Origin: an uncultured Clostridia bacterium | GTDB lineage: Bacteria > Bacillota > Clostridia > Christensenellales > UBA3700 | Assembly (NCBI GenBank): GCA_948471525.1 | Contig: CAOKSY010000007.1 | Span: 24,462 to 88,461, forward strand | Length of the DNA stretch: 64,000 nt | Reading direction: 5' to 3' | Part shown: one piece after another, positions 8,827 through 16,561 of the stretch | Layout of the letters: each line of letters begins with the position of its first letter | Numbering within the stretch: the stretch's first letter is position 1 | Translations under genes and position numbers: made by a program | The notes under the pieces: generated by a model | The model's input: the letters and a program-made list of their open reading frames with translations, nothing else | Told to the model about the DNA's origin: nothing | The model's database searches: none

Positions 8827-9635
8827 AAACAGATCTTCATATACACAGTGTGCTCAGCGACGGTACCGATACCCCGCGCGAGATCATAGACATAGCCAAG
8901 CGCGAGGGGATAGAGTACGTTTCTATCACCGATCACGATTGCGTCAAAGCTATCAAAGACGTCTCGGATTATGCGCGCGAGCAGAAAGTTGGCTTTATCA
9001 ACGGAGTGGAACTGTCGGCGTATTCTCTCACCGAGATACATATACTGGGCTATTGTTTCGACGCAGATAATGCCGCGCTATGCGAAAAATTGGATTGGTT
9101 CGAGACCAAGCGCAAGGAGAGAGCGATCACTATATTGGACAGGCTTTTTGACCTAGGGATAAAGCTCGACAGAGACAGACTTCCCGACGGAAGCGCAAGC
9201 GTCGGCAGACTGCACATAGCCAGACTTATGGTCGACGAAGGTTACGCAGAATCGGTACCCGAGGCTTTTGACAGATATCTCGGAGTAAACGGCAAGGCTT
9301 ACTGTCCGTCCAAGCGCGTCACGCCTATGCAGGCGGTGGAACTTATAAAGCAGGCGCACGGCTATCCCGTGATAGCGCATCCGCTGCGTTTGCTTAAGAG
9401 CCATAAATTGAAATTACTCATTGAGGGATTGAAACCTTTGGGATTGGAAGGACTAGAAGTATACTATCCCGCGCACGACAAGGCGGCGGTGGACGAACTG
9501 TATTCGCTGGCGAGACGTTATTCGCTTATGGCGACGGGGGGCACGGACTATCACGGCGCCAACAGAAACGTGCAGATGGGCAGCGTGAAAGTCGATCTCG
9601 ACAGATATACCGCTTCGCGTTTGGGAATAAAATAA
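8823..9635 (+). CDS. PHP-domain phosphoesterase, RNase AM/YciV type
   Basis: Protein of 270 residues in the PHP metal-dependent phosphoesterase family. The metal ligands sit in DLHIHSVLSDG (residues 3-13), ITDHDCV (about 37-43), a GVELSA segment and the C-terminal GGTDYHG. This set is typical of the YciV/RNase AM group, which removes nucleotides from 5' ends of RNA or hydrolyses 3',5'-bisphosphonucleotides; which substrate applies here is not visible. The ATG lies in the ATGA overlap with rmuC and has GGAGGAAG upstream. It is the last gene of the tilS run with tight coupling. Confidence 0.85.
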   Translation: MKTDLHIHSVLSDGTDTPREIIDIAKREGIEYVSITDHDCVKAIKDVSDYAREQKVGFINGVELSAYSLTEIHILGYCFDADNAALCEKLDWFETKRKERAITILDRLFDLGIKLDRDRLPDGSASVGRLHIARLMVDEGYAESVPEAFDRYLGVNGKAYCPSKRVTPMQAVELIKQAHGYPVIAHPLRLLKSHKLKLLIEGLKPLGLEGLEVYYPAHDKAAVDELYSLARRYSLMATGGTDYHGANRNVQMGSVKVDLDRYTASRLGIK

Positions 9636-9653
9636 TATTGCAAGGGGGAAATT

Positions 9654-10121
9654 ATGCAATTATTATTCAAACAAAAATTCGTGTCCTTGGCTGGCAAGTA
9701 TGAGATATACGATTCGAAGGGCAACGTAGTTTATATGATCTTGGGCAGAGTATCGATACCCAAACGCTATGAAATATACGACGCCAAAGGCAATTTTCTT
9801 GCGGAACTCAAAGCCAAAGTATTTGATATTTTGCCAACTTTCAGACTTTATATCGGTGATAGAGAAGCGGGTTGCGTCAAAAAGAAATTTACATTCCTCA
9901 GTCCAAAGTTTGAAGTGGATTGCAATGGGTGGCGCGTAGACGGTAATATTTGGGAATGGAATTATAAAATAATGTCCGCAGATTCCAAGACTGTGGCTAC
10001 GGTAAGCAAACAGCTTTTGAACCTTACGGATACCTATGCGATAGACGTCGTCGATCCCAAAGACGCGCTTTTGGCTTTAATGGTCGTGCTTGCTATCGAT
10101 GCTGAAAAAGAAGGAAAATAA
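9654..10121 (+). CDS. LURP-one-related (Tubby C-like) protein
   Basis: Protein of 155 residues matching the bacterial YxjI/LURP-one family: KYEIYDSKGNVVY is followed by a second similar repeat with RYEIYDAKGNF, then alternating beta strands and a hydrophobic C-terminal helix (ALLALMVVLAID). This family folds like the C-terminal domain of Tubby, a beta barrel around a buried helix. No enzyme activity is known. The ATG has AGGGGG upstream, 18 nt after the PHP gene stop, so it probably belongs to the same transcript. The next gene has its own promoter. Confidence 0.8.
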   Translation: MQLLFKQKFVSLAGKYEIYDSKGNVVYMILGRVSIPKRYEIYDAKGNFLAELKAKVFDILPTFRLYIGDREAGCVKKKFTFLSPKFEVDCNGWRVDGNIWEWNYKIMSADSKTVATVSKQLLNLTDTYAIDVVDPKDALLALMVVLAIDAEKEGK

Positions 10122-10186
10122 ATTTCCATAATTTTTCGATAGGAAGATCATTGTTTTGTAAATTGGCTCAAAGTATACTTATACGG

Positions 10187-10215
10187 TTGACTTGTACGCT
10201 CAAAAAGCGCATAAT
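10187..10215 (+). promoter_or_regulatory. sigma-A promoter for lipid kinase gene
   Basis: TTGACT at 10187-10192, a 17-bp spacer and CATAAT at 10210-10215. It lies about 40 nt before the lipid kinase ATG. Confidence 0.6.
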
Positions 10216-10256
10216 TGATACGGCGGTTTTACCGTTCACGGGTATGGAAAGGTGTT

Positions 10257-11195
10257 ATGAAAAATGTTTTTATCGTAAACCCTTATGCGGGAAGAGAGAA
10301 CGCTCTCGAAAGCATAAAGGCGATTTTGGCAAGCAAAGAGGATTTTGAATACGAGATATACGTCACAGAGCATAAAGGCGACGCAACCGAATACGTTGCG
10401 AAAAAGTGCGAAGAATGCGACGAAGACATAGTATTTTACTCGTGCGGCGGAGACGGTACGCTCAACGAAGTCGCGAGCGGATGCGTCGGACACTCAAATG
10501 CGGTGTTGGCTGTATATCCATGCGGAAGCGGCAACGATTACGTCAAGTATTACGGCGGGAAAGAAGTCTTTCTTGATATAGATAATCTGATAAACGGAAC
10601 GGAAACAAAGATAGATATAATTAAGGTAGGCGACAGATATGCCGTAAACGCATGTCATTTCGGACTTGACAGCGCGGTCGCGAAGAAGATGAACGAAGTT
10701 CGTCACAAGAAGATCGTCGGCGGAAGAAACGCATATAACACCGGCGTGTTGTATGCGCTTTTAACTGCTACGAAGACAAAGTGCAAAGTTTACGGAGACG
10801 GAGAACATCTCAACGGCGAACGGATACTGCTCTGCACGGCGGTCAACGGAAGCCATGTCGGCAGTTCTTACAAATGCGCTCCGTATTCTAGTAACAACGA
10901 CGGTTATATGGAAGTGTGCTGCGTAAGACCCATTTCTATATTCAGATTTCTTAAGTTTATGAAACATTACAAGGACGGCAGCTATCTCGAGATAGAGAAC
11001 GTGAAAAAGTTCTTGCAATATAAGAGATGCAAAAAAGTTGAGATCATAGCGGGACAGAAGAATTTTGCGATCAGTCTCGACGGAGAAGTCATAGAGGGCG
11101 ACAGGTTCCAAGCGGAGATACTGGAGAAGGCTATAAGATTTATAGTTCCTCGCGGGGCGGTGGAGAATCCGTCCGCAAAAGCGTATGCTCAATAA
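10257..11195 (+). CDS. diacylglycerol/lipid kinase, YegS/BmrU family
   Basis: Protein of 312 residues of the bacterial diacylglycerol kinase-like family, which phosphorylates membrane lipids with ATP. The nucleotide-binding motifs are visible: VNPYAGREN near the start, GGDGTLNEV (about residues 63-71) and PCGSGNDY (about 87-94). The C-terminal beta domain ends with ISLDGEVIEGD, as in DgkB/YegS. I start at ATG 10257 because GGAAAGG lies just upstream, whereas an in-frame ATT/TTG-type start 14 codons earlier is unsupported. In Bacillus, DgkB recycles diacylglycerol from lipoteichoic acid synthesis; that role is inferred here only by family. Confidence 0.88.
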   Translation: MKNVFIVNPYAGRENALESIKAILASKEDFEYEIYVTEHKGDATEYVAKKCEECDEDIVFYSCGGDGTLNEVASGCVGHSNAVLAVYPCGSGNDYVKYYGGKEVFLDIDNLINGTETKIDIIKVGDRYAVNACHFGLDSAVAKKMNEVRHKKIVGGRNAYNTGVLYALLTATKTKCKVYGDGEHLNGERILLCTAVNGSHVGSSYKCAPYSSNNDGYMEVCCVRPISIFRFLKFMKHYKDGSYLEIENVKKFLQYKRCKKVEIIAGQKNFAISLDGEVIEGDRFQAEILEKAIRFIVPRGAVENPSAKAYAQ

Positions 11196-11546
11196 GTCTG
11201 CGAAGATGACCGTGATAACTTATAAGACATCTGTCGTAATGACAAACGGTAAATAACTTAATTTATCGGCGGCGCGGAATATACGTGTCGTTTTTTATTA
11301 TTAATATTAAACAATTATGTTTTTATCTGCCTTTGTTGTATTATAAAAATTTTTTTGTATTCAATAATCATTATGCATCGTAACTGCTGATTTTGCAGGA
11401 ATTTTATCATGTAAAATCTGCATACATTACCTATATTGTACATAGAGATTATCTTGACAGCGGCTTTTTAGGTTTTGTATAATTTTATTACAGATATCCG
11501 TATAGATCCGGGAAATTTATATGGATAAAACGTAGGTAGGGATTAG
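11196..11546 (+). promoter_or_regulatory. non-coding gap with sigma-A promoter at 11454-11483
   Basis: A 351-nt AT-rich gap. I see no small gene in it. Near its end are TTGACA (11454-11459), an 18-bp spacer and TATAAT (11478-11483), a strong promoter for the condensation-type gene at 11547. The rest shows no clear structure. Confidence 0.7.
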
Positions 11547-12827
11547 ATGAAATTACACGCTCAGATATGGGACAAGGTCCAGTATATCTTTAGAAATTAT
11601 TATGACAGAATGATTCATTTTGCCGGATATTATAACGGCGAAATAGATTTGGCTCTTTTGAGAAAATCGCTTTTTTATATAGTGGAAAAATATCCTGTGC
11701 TCAGGTCGTCCTTCGAGCATAGCTCGATAAATCCGCACTGGAAGGTCAACGAGGATTTTTGCGAGGAAGAAATGGCGGAGAGGATAGTTTGCGACGATCT
11801 CGTCAAGAGCGTGCATACTTCGCTCGCCGAGGAGATAAGCGCCGATTCAAAATTTCAGTTCAAATTGACCGCGCATTATTGCGACGGCAAAACCGCTGTC
11901 TCGCTTATAGTTAATCATATGTGTATGGACGGCACAGATTTTAAGTACTTTATTTCCAAGATAGTCGAGGGATACAATATCCTTCTCGACGGCGGGGATA
12001 TTTCAACGCTTTCGCTCAAAACGGGCGAGCGCGGAGCGGAACAGATATATAAAAATATGAGCGAAGAGGACGCGGAAAAGGCAAAGGGACTGTATAAAAA
12101 CGTTTCGCGTACGGGAATAAAAAATCGATTTGCTTTTACAAAAGATACCGATTGCACAACGTGTTTCAATTTAAGAAAACTCTCTAGCGATACCGTGCAG
12201 TCGCTCAAGCGCAAAGGTAAAGAGTACGGCGCGACTCTTAACGACGTATTTATCGCCGCGTATGCACGCGCTATCTCCTCGCGTCTTGCCGAGACGGACG
12301 ACGAAAGGATAGTCGTCACCAGTATGAAGAATCTGCGCGATCATATCGAGGGTGGAGAGTCCGAAGATATGACAAATCTTACCGGATTTATGCCCTGTGT
12401 GCTCGATAGAGTAGAGGGCGATTTTTCGGATACGCTAAAGACGGTTGCGGAAAAGAATAGACAGTCAAAAGAGGATAAATTCTGCGGACTTTACGGATTG
12501 CCGCTTATGGCTTTGGCATTTAAAGTATTTCCCTTTTCTATAGCAGAATTGGCGATAAAGATAGGCTATGAAAATCCTCTCATCGGCATGTCAAATATAG
12601 GTATCATTTCCGAGGAGGGAGTGACTTTCGGCGGCTGCGAATGCGTGGATGCGTTTGTCACGGGAGCTACCAAGTTCAAGCCGTATATACAGTTGACCGC
12701 TACGACGTTTAAGGGCGAGACGACTCTCTGTATAGCGCAAAAATGTTCTGATGAAGACAGGCGCCGTATCAATGAGCTTCTTGACGAAATAGTATCTATA
12801 CTCAAAGAGTTTTGCAATAATAGATAA
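11547..12827 (+). CDS. stand-alone condensation-domain-like acyltransferase
   Basis: Protein of 426 residues resembling the chloramphenicol-acetyltransferase-like superfamily that includes NRPS condensation domains and PapA/alcohol acyltransferases. The active-site motif reads NHMCMDG (residues 123-129). The catalytic His124 and Asp128 of HxxxDG are kept, while the first His of the classical HHxxxDG is Asn. A second half (about 200-420) contains TLNDVFIAAYARAI, typical of the C-terminal lobe floor and latch region. No adenylation or carrier domain and no phosphopantetheinyl transferase lies nearby, so this is not a visible NRPS cluster. It may esterify or amidate a small molecule or cell-surface lipid; the substrate is unknown. 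Confidence 0.7.
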   Translation: MKLHAQIWDKVQYIFRNYYDRMIHFAGYYNGEIDLALLRKSLFYIVEKYPVLRSSFEHSSINPHWKVNEDFCEEEMAERIVCDDLVKSVHTSLAEEISADSKFQFKLTAHYCDGKTAVSLIVNHMCMDGTDFKYFISKIVEGYNILLDGGDISTLSLKTGERGAEQIYKNMSEEDAEKAKGLYKNVSRTGIKNRFAFTKDTDCTTCFNLRKLSSDTVQSLKRKGKEYGATLNDVFIAAYARAISSRLAETDDERIVVTSMKNLRDHIEGGESEDMTNLTGFMPCVLDRVEGDFSDTLKTVAEKNRQSKEDKFCGLYGLPLMALAFKVFPFSIAELAIKIGYENPLIGMSNIGIISEEGVTFGGCECVDAFVTGATKFKPYIQLTATTFKGETTLCIAQKCSDEDRRRINELLDEIVSILKEFCNNR

Positions 12828-12831
12828 CAAC

Positions 12832-12863
12832 AAACGACGCTTGCTATTCCGCAGGTGTCGTTT
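12832..12863. terminator. putative bidirectional terminator
   Basis: AAACGACGC at 12832-12840 pairs with GTGTCGTTT at 12855-12863 apart from one mismatch. It lies between the convergent genes ending at 12827 (+) and 12884 (-). The U-tract is short, so efficiency is uncertain. Confidence 0.5.
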
Positions 12864-12883
12864 AATTAGTTTCAAATACGGTT

Positions 12884-13639
12884 TTATAAAAGCTTTTCAA
12901 ATACAAATATCTCTTGATCAGGATCGCAGTTGTTTGATTGAAAGATAAGTTCCTTCTTTTTCGATCTGTTCCATTCCGCGAGTTCTTGATAGTTGTTTTG
13001 TACAACAAGACCTATTTTAACGCTTATTTTTTGTCTGCCGTATTTTTTCATTTCCCAAAGGAAGTGCTTATATGGCTGTTCTGCTACGTTTGTTATAATT
13101 TCGTATAAGAAATCGTTGTTGCCGTTGCTTTCTATCGGAGAGAGCAATACGTTGTCGTCAGTCAATTTTATGTATAATTTATTTTTGTTATTGCATTCGT
13201 ATAGCGATTCAAGACAGAATTTTCGCAAAGCTATATTGCTCAATTCGCTTATGTCCTTCGTCTTAAAATGCAGGACTATGCGCATATTATTTCTTTTATC
13301 GTTGTCGATATTTTTGTTTTTTCTAGTTATAGTTTTAGGCTGCAAATATTTGTTTATTTCCACCTTTTCCAAAGATAGGGAATAGCGCAGATCGTTGAGG
13401 GATTTTTGCGATTGCGCGGACATTTGTCTGTTGTTGAATTCTACGGTGAAAAGAAGCGCGACTATGGTCAGTATAGAACTTACCGACGCTACGAATACCG
13501 AGGAAGCGACGTTGATGTAATCGCCTATTTTAAACAGCGACAAGATCATTCCGATAAATGAAACCAGCGACGTTATACCAAGCGTAGCCATTCCGACGTA
13601 GAGCAGTCTTCTTAAATGTTTTTTTTCATTGTTTTTCAT
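12884..13639 (-). CDS. hypothetical two-TM membrane protein
   Basis: Protein of 251 residues without a recognised family. After a basic start (KKHLRR) come two hydrophobic segments (about residues 12-34 and 42-65). A polar helix (FNNRQMSAQSQKSLNDLR) follows, then a soluble domain of about 160 residues rich in Lys, Asn and beta-strand patterns. The two-TM-plus-soluble layout with a short extracytoplasmic loop would place the C-terminal domain in the cytoplasm. The coding sequence is more AT-rich than its neighbours (many AAT, AAA, TTA codons), which may mark a more recent arrival. A -10-like TATAAT and a purine-rich GGAAAAA site precede the ATG. Confidence 0.55.
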   Translation of the reverse strand: MKNNEKKHLRRLLYVGMATLGITSLVSFIGMILSLFKIGDYINVASSVFVASVSSILTIVALLFTVEFNNRQMSAQSQKSLNDLRYSLSLEKVEINKYLQPKTITRKNKNIDNDKRNNMRIVLHFKTKDISELSNIALRKFCLESLYECNNKNKLYIKLTDDNVLLSPIESNGNNDFLYEIITNVAEQPYKHFLWEMKKYGRQKISVKIGLVVQNNYQELAEWNRSKKKELIFQSNNCDPDQEIFVFEKLL

Positions 13640-13743
13640 ACAGATTTTTTCCTTTTTTAAATTATATCACACGCACTTAAATTTTTGCAATAGCAAGAAT
13701 CGTCACGTATTGCATTTAATTTCTTGTATTTTCATTACCCCTA

Positions 13744-13772
13744 TTGTGCGAAGGTAATTTTTATGCTATAAT
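13744..13772 (+). promoter_or_regulatory. extended -10 promoter, probable leaderless start
   Basis: TTGTGC at 13744-13749, a 17-bp spacer and TATAAT at 13767-13772 preceded by TGC (extended -10). The downstream ATG is at 13780, 7 nt after the -10 box, with no Shine-Dalgarno site. Confidence 0.65.
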
Positions 13773-13779
13773 ATCTACG

Positions 13780-14268
13780 ATGAAAATATTGTTTATTTGT
13801 ATGTCCAATATATGTCGCAGTCCTTATTGCGAATACGTATTCAAAGACATAGTTTCCAAAGACGAAGTTTTGTCGGCTGAAATAGAATGGACAAAGAGTT
13901 CGGCGGTGTTCAATAAGTCTTTTGTTATAAACGGCAAGGCGCGCCTTGCGCTTATGCGCGAGGGATTTGACGAGGCGGCGATCTCTGCGCACGAGCCGAC
14001 GTTTAAATGGGGCAAGGGCAGGAAGTATTTTAAAGAGTGCGATATAATAATCGGTATGACCCGATCCAACAAACTTTTTCTGCCTTATTTTTGCCGCAAA
14101 AAATTCAGACTTCTGTCCGAACTTGCTTTGGGAGAATACGTGCCCATACCCGATCCGGTGCTGATAAAAGATCAGGATAAATACTATGCGGCGATGGACG
14201 TTATCAAAAGTTATTTGACTGCTTACGCGCAAAAACTTAAAGAAGATATTTTACGAAAAAAATCTTAA
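13780..14268 (+). CDS. low-molecular-weight protein tyrosine phosphatase-like protein
   Basis: Protein of 162 residues of the LMW phosphatase / arsenate reductase fold. The phosphate-binding loop C-x5-R is at the N-terminus, reading CMSNICRSP (residues 7-15). The general-acid Asp lies in the later PDPV segment (about residue 125). Such proteins dephosphorylate tyrosine-phosphorylated proteins, often linked to capsule control or stress; the partner is not visible here because no tyrosine kinase is nearby. I start at ATG 13780 because the P-loop should begin within about 10 residues. An in-frame start 12 codons upstream would lie inside the promoter. The gene appears monocistronic and leaderless. 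Confidence 0.85.
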   Translation: MKILFICMSNICRSPYCEYVFKDIVSKDEVLSAEIEWTKSSAVFNKSFVINGKARLALMREGFDEAAISAHEPTFKWGKGRKYFKECDIIIGMTRSNKLFLPYFCRKKFRLLSELALGEYVPIPDPVLIKDQDKYYAAMDVIKSYLTAYAQKLKEDILRKKS

Positions 14269-14296
14269 CATTTTATAAAAGTTTTTCAAAGGGGTA

Positions 14297-14325
14297 TTGA
14301 AAAAGGGCGGATAGTGTGTTATAAT
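14297..14325 (+). promoter_or_regulatory. sigma-A promoter for Ppx/GppA gene
   Basis: TTGAAA at 14297-14302, a 17-bp spacer and TATAAT at 14320-14325 with an upstream TG (extended -10). GAGGAAG lies before the ATG at 14367. Confidence 0.8.
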
Positions 14326-14366
14326 GTCAACGGACAACGATACTTATAATTTTGAGGAAGTAAATT

Positions 14367-15896
14367 ATGGAAAAAGATATGGATAAAATTGCAATAATCG
14401 ACTTGGGATCAAACTCGACTCGATTAGTGCTCGTAGATATTCTCAAAGGGGGATATTTTCAGGTAGTCGACGATATAAAGGAGACCGTAAGACTGGCTCA
14501 GGACATGGAAGTCGACGGTTTTTTGCAGTCCAATAGGATAGCTCAGACAATAAAGACTTTGAAGATGTTTAGACGTCTTTGCGATGCGAACAACGTATCG
14601 CATATATACGCTTACGCTACTGCGGCGGTGAGAAGAGCAAAGAACCAACGCAGTTTTCTCGACGAAGTACACGCTTGCACGGGTATCGAACTCAAGGTGC
14701 TCAACAGCGACGAAGAGGCTCAGCTCGTATATCAGGGCGTGATCAACTCTATGGATATACCCAGAGGAATTATAGTGGATATCGGCGGCGGAAGCACGCA
14801 GATGATTTATTACAACAGAAAGAGTATTCTCAATACGGTCACGTTGCCGTTCGGTTCGGTAGTGCTGACTGATATGGTCAAGCAGGAAGGACTTTCTCCC
14901 GAGGACAAGTCCCGTATGATAGAGAAGTACGTATCGGAAGAATTGGACAAGCTAGAATGGCTCAAGGATATACTTCCGGATACCAAACTTATCGGCGTAG
15001 GCGGATCGTTCAGAAACATAGGCAAGATAAGCCGTATGTTGAAGAAATATCCTCTTTCTATGGCTCATAACTATGTCGTAGGCAAGAGTGAATTTTCCAG
15101 CATATACGGCAATATACGTTCGCTAGAACTCGATAAGACTATGAAGATCAGAGGATTGTCGAGCGTCCGCGCGGATATTTTTCCTGCGGCTTTGGCGGCT
15201 ATCAATTCTATAATAAACGCCGTAGGCGCAGAGGAGATAGTCATTTCCGGCAGCGGACTCAGAGAGGGCGCGATGTTTAGATACGCAGTTCCCTCGACAA
15301 ATGAAAAGCCGATATCCGACGTGCTCGGACACAGCATCTACTCGCTGTTGAATTTCTTCGGAGAGAATATTCCTCACGCGGAGCAGGTATATAATCTGTC
15401 TATACAGTTGTTCAAACAGCTCAAGGTATTACATAAACTTCCCAGAGCGTACGTCAAGGTTTTGCGTACCGCGGCAATGCTTCACGATACCGGCAACAGA
15501 ATAAAGTACTACGATCATCACAAGCATTCCAGTTACGTTATTCTCAATTCCAATCTTTACGGCATTTCGCACACCGATCTCATAATGGCGGCGTTTATCG
15601 CTTCTATGCATAGAAAGGGAGATATAAATACGGTCGAATTTATGCGCTATAAAGATATGCTTACGGAAGAAGACTTTGACGCAATACTGAAACTCGGCGT
15701 TATTGTCAGGATAGCGGAAAGTTTTGACAGAAGTATGTCCAGCGTGATAAAAAGCATAGACTGCGACGTACTCGGCGACAGCGTTATAATGAAGACGGAC
15801 AGCGAAGGACAGGATTGTTCTCTCGAGATAAAAGACGCTATGACAGCCGTTCAAGATTTCAGACGCGCGTATAAAAAGAATCTTCAGATCCTTTAG
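14367..15896 (+). CDS. ppx: Ppx/GppA exopolyphosphatase / guanosine pentaphosphatase family with HD domain
   Basis: Protein of 509 residues. Residues about 1-300 are the Ppx/GppA actin-like ATPase fold: IIDLGSNSTRLVL near the start, the EEAQLVYQG region, VDIGGGSTQ (about residue 135) and the GVGGSFRNIGK loop. Residues about 310-500 are an HD-type helical domain with LHDTGN and HHKHSSY, as in the long Ppx form. The enzyme removes phosphate from polyphosphate or hydrolyses pppGpp; which one cannot be told from sequence. It has its own extended -10 promoter and GAGGAAG site. A hairpin-rich repeat region follows directly, and its first hairpin may act as terminator. Confidence 0.88.
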   Translation: MEKDMDKIAIIDLGSNSTRLVLVDILKGGYFQVVDDIKETVRLAQDMEVDGFLQSNRIAQTIKTLKMFRRLCDANNVSHIYAYATAAVRRAKNQRSFLDEVHACTGIELKVLNSDEEAQLVYQGVINSMDIPRGIIVDIGGGSTQMIYYNRKSILNTVTLPFGSVVLTDMVKQEGLSPEDKSRMIEKYVSEELDKLEWLKDILPDTKLIGVGGSFRNIGKISRMLKKYPLSMAHNYVVGKSEFSSIYGNIRSLELDKTMKIRGLSSVRADIFPAALAAINSIINAVGAEEIVISGSGLREGAMFRYAVPSTNEKPISDVLGHSIYSLLNFFGENIPHAEQVYNLSIQLFKQLKVLHKLPRAYVKVLRTAAMLHDTGNRIKYYDHHKHSSYVILNSNLYGISHTDLIMAAFIASMHRKGDINTVEFMRYKDMLTEEDFDAILKLGVIVRIAESFDRSMSSVIKSIDCDVLGDSVIMKTDSEGQDCSLEIKDAMTAVQDFRRAYKKNLQIL

Positions 15897-15914
15897 TAGG
15901 TGTTCGGCGGAAAA

Positions 15915-16053
15915 GCAGACTGAGCGAAAGTAAAACAGCATCTTTGCCGCCAAAACGGCATAACAAAAAAGTCGACTCGTACGGCAAGTACGAGCGATTT
16001 TTTCTTATATCGCCTTGACGGCAAATCTACAATTTTCTTTTTCGCTCAGCTGC
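15915..16053. repeat. 139-bp imperfect palindromic element with inner terminator-like hairpin
   Basis: The ends CTGAGCGAAA (15920-15929) and TTTCGCTCAG (16040-16049) are perfect inverted repeats, and the pairing extends outward (GCAG with CTGC) around one bulged base. A second inner pair (TTTGCCG with CGGCAAA) and a central hairpin (15965-16003: A6-G-TCG, stem CTCGTAC/GTACGAG, CGA-T6) complete a long folded structure. It directly follows ppx and may terminate it, but the size and nested symmetry suggest a mobile or REP-like repeat. Confidence 0.6.
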
Positions 16054-16114
16054 CTTCCCGCCTCACAAAGTTTTATTTTGTCTTTAGAAAGAGTTTCCGC
16101 CGATACACCGTAAT

Positions 16115-16155
16115 AAAAAAGTCGCCATGTATAATCCAGTACATGCGATTTTTTT
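16115..16155. repeat. second copy of the A6-GTCG hairpin repeat
   Basis: It has the same architecture as the hairpin at 15965-16003: A6, GTCG, one bulged base, stem, loop, stem, CGA, T-run and a shared downstream CTATATC-like tail. The stem is different here, CATGTA paired with TACATG, so both arms changed together. Confidence 0.6.
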
Positions 16156-16473
16156 CTATATCTATGATTGCAGACTTTGGAGAGCGGTGCGGATTTCGTT
16201 TTAGCGGAAGTATCCTAGCCACAAGTGTACTTTGCCGTACACGGTGAGCGACGGATATCTTTTGATCAAGCGAAAGGCGCGCCGTTATACAAAGTCGTCT
16301 CTCAGACAAAAAATCTACATCTATCTTTTTTATTCATCTCGCATTCCGCCTCACGACGTTTAGTTTGTGCTAAAAAATTACGCCGATTAATCATTTTACT
16401 TGCGGCAGACGCGCGATACTCGCTTTCCGCCTCACGTTTGTATTATTTGGTAATTTTGATCTAGATTAAATCT

Positions 16474-16541
16474 GTCATTTCGAGCGTAGTCGAGAAATCC
16501 AATCAAATTGAATTATATTTCCGCATTACAGTCGAAATGAC
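16474..16541. repeat. 68-bp inverted-repeat element (GTCATTTCGA family)
   Basis: GTCATTTCGA at 16474-16483 and its exact complement TCGAAATGAC at 16532-16541 bound a 68-bp element. The left arm continues as GCGTAGTCGAGAAATC, which resembles the GTCATCTCGACCGAAG motif at 58638. It is a non-coding, MITE-like or REP-like repeat. Confidence 0.65.
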
Positions 16542-16561
16542 GTTTAATTTACCTTAAATAA

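Larger units (their letters stand above)
15897..16561. other. 665-nt non-coding region with repeat elements
   Basis: No credible gene. It holds the two A6-GTCG hairpins, a decayed inverted relative near 16226-16243 (GTGTAC/GTACAC around TTTGCC), three degenerate copies of a CCGCCTCAC...GTTT motif (near 16057, 16337 and 16428), and the inverted-repeat element at 16474-16541. It looks like a sink for small repeats between ppx and the converging thiT gene. Confidence 0.6.

Noticed and set aside
11547..12827. NRPS biosynthetic cluster
   Set aside because: Only one condensation-like protein is present, with no adenylation, carrier or thioesterase domain and no phosphopantetheinyl transferase.
15897..16561. 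CRISPR array or remnant
   Set aside because: The repeats are few, unevenly spaced, palindromic and different in sequence, with no regular spacers and no cas genes in the window.
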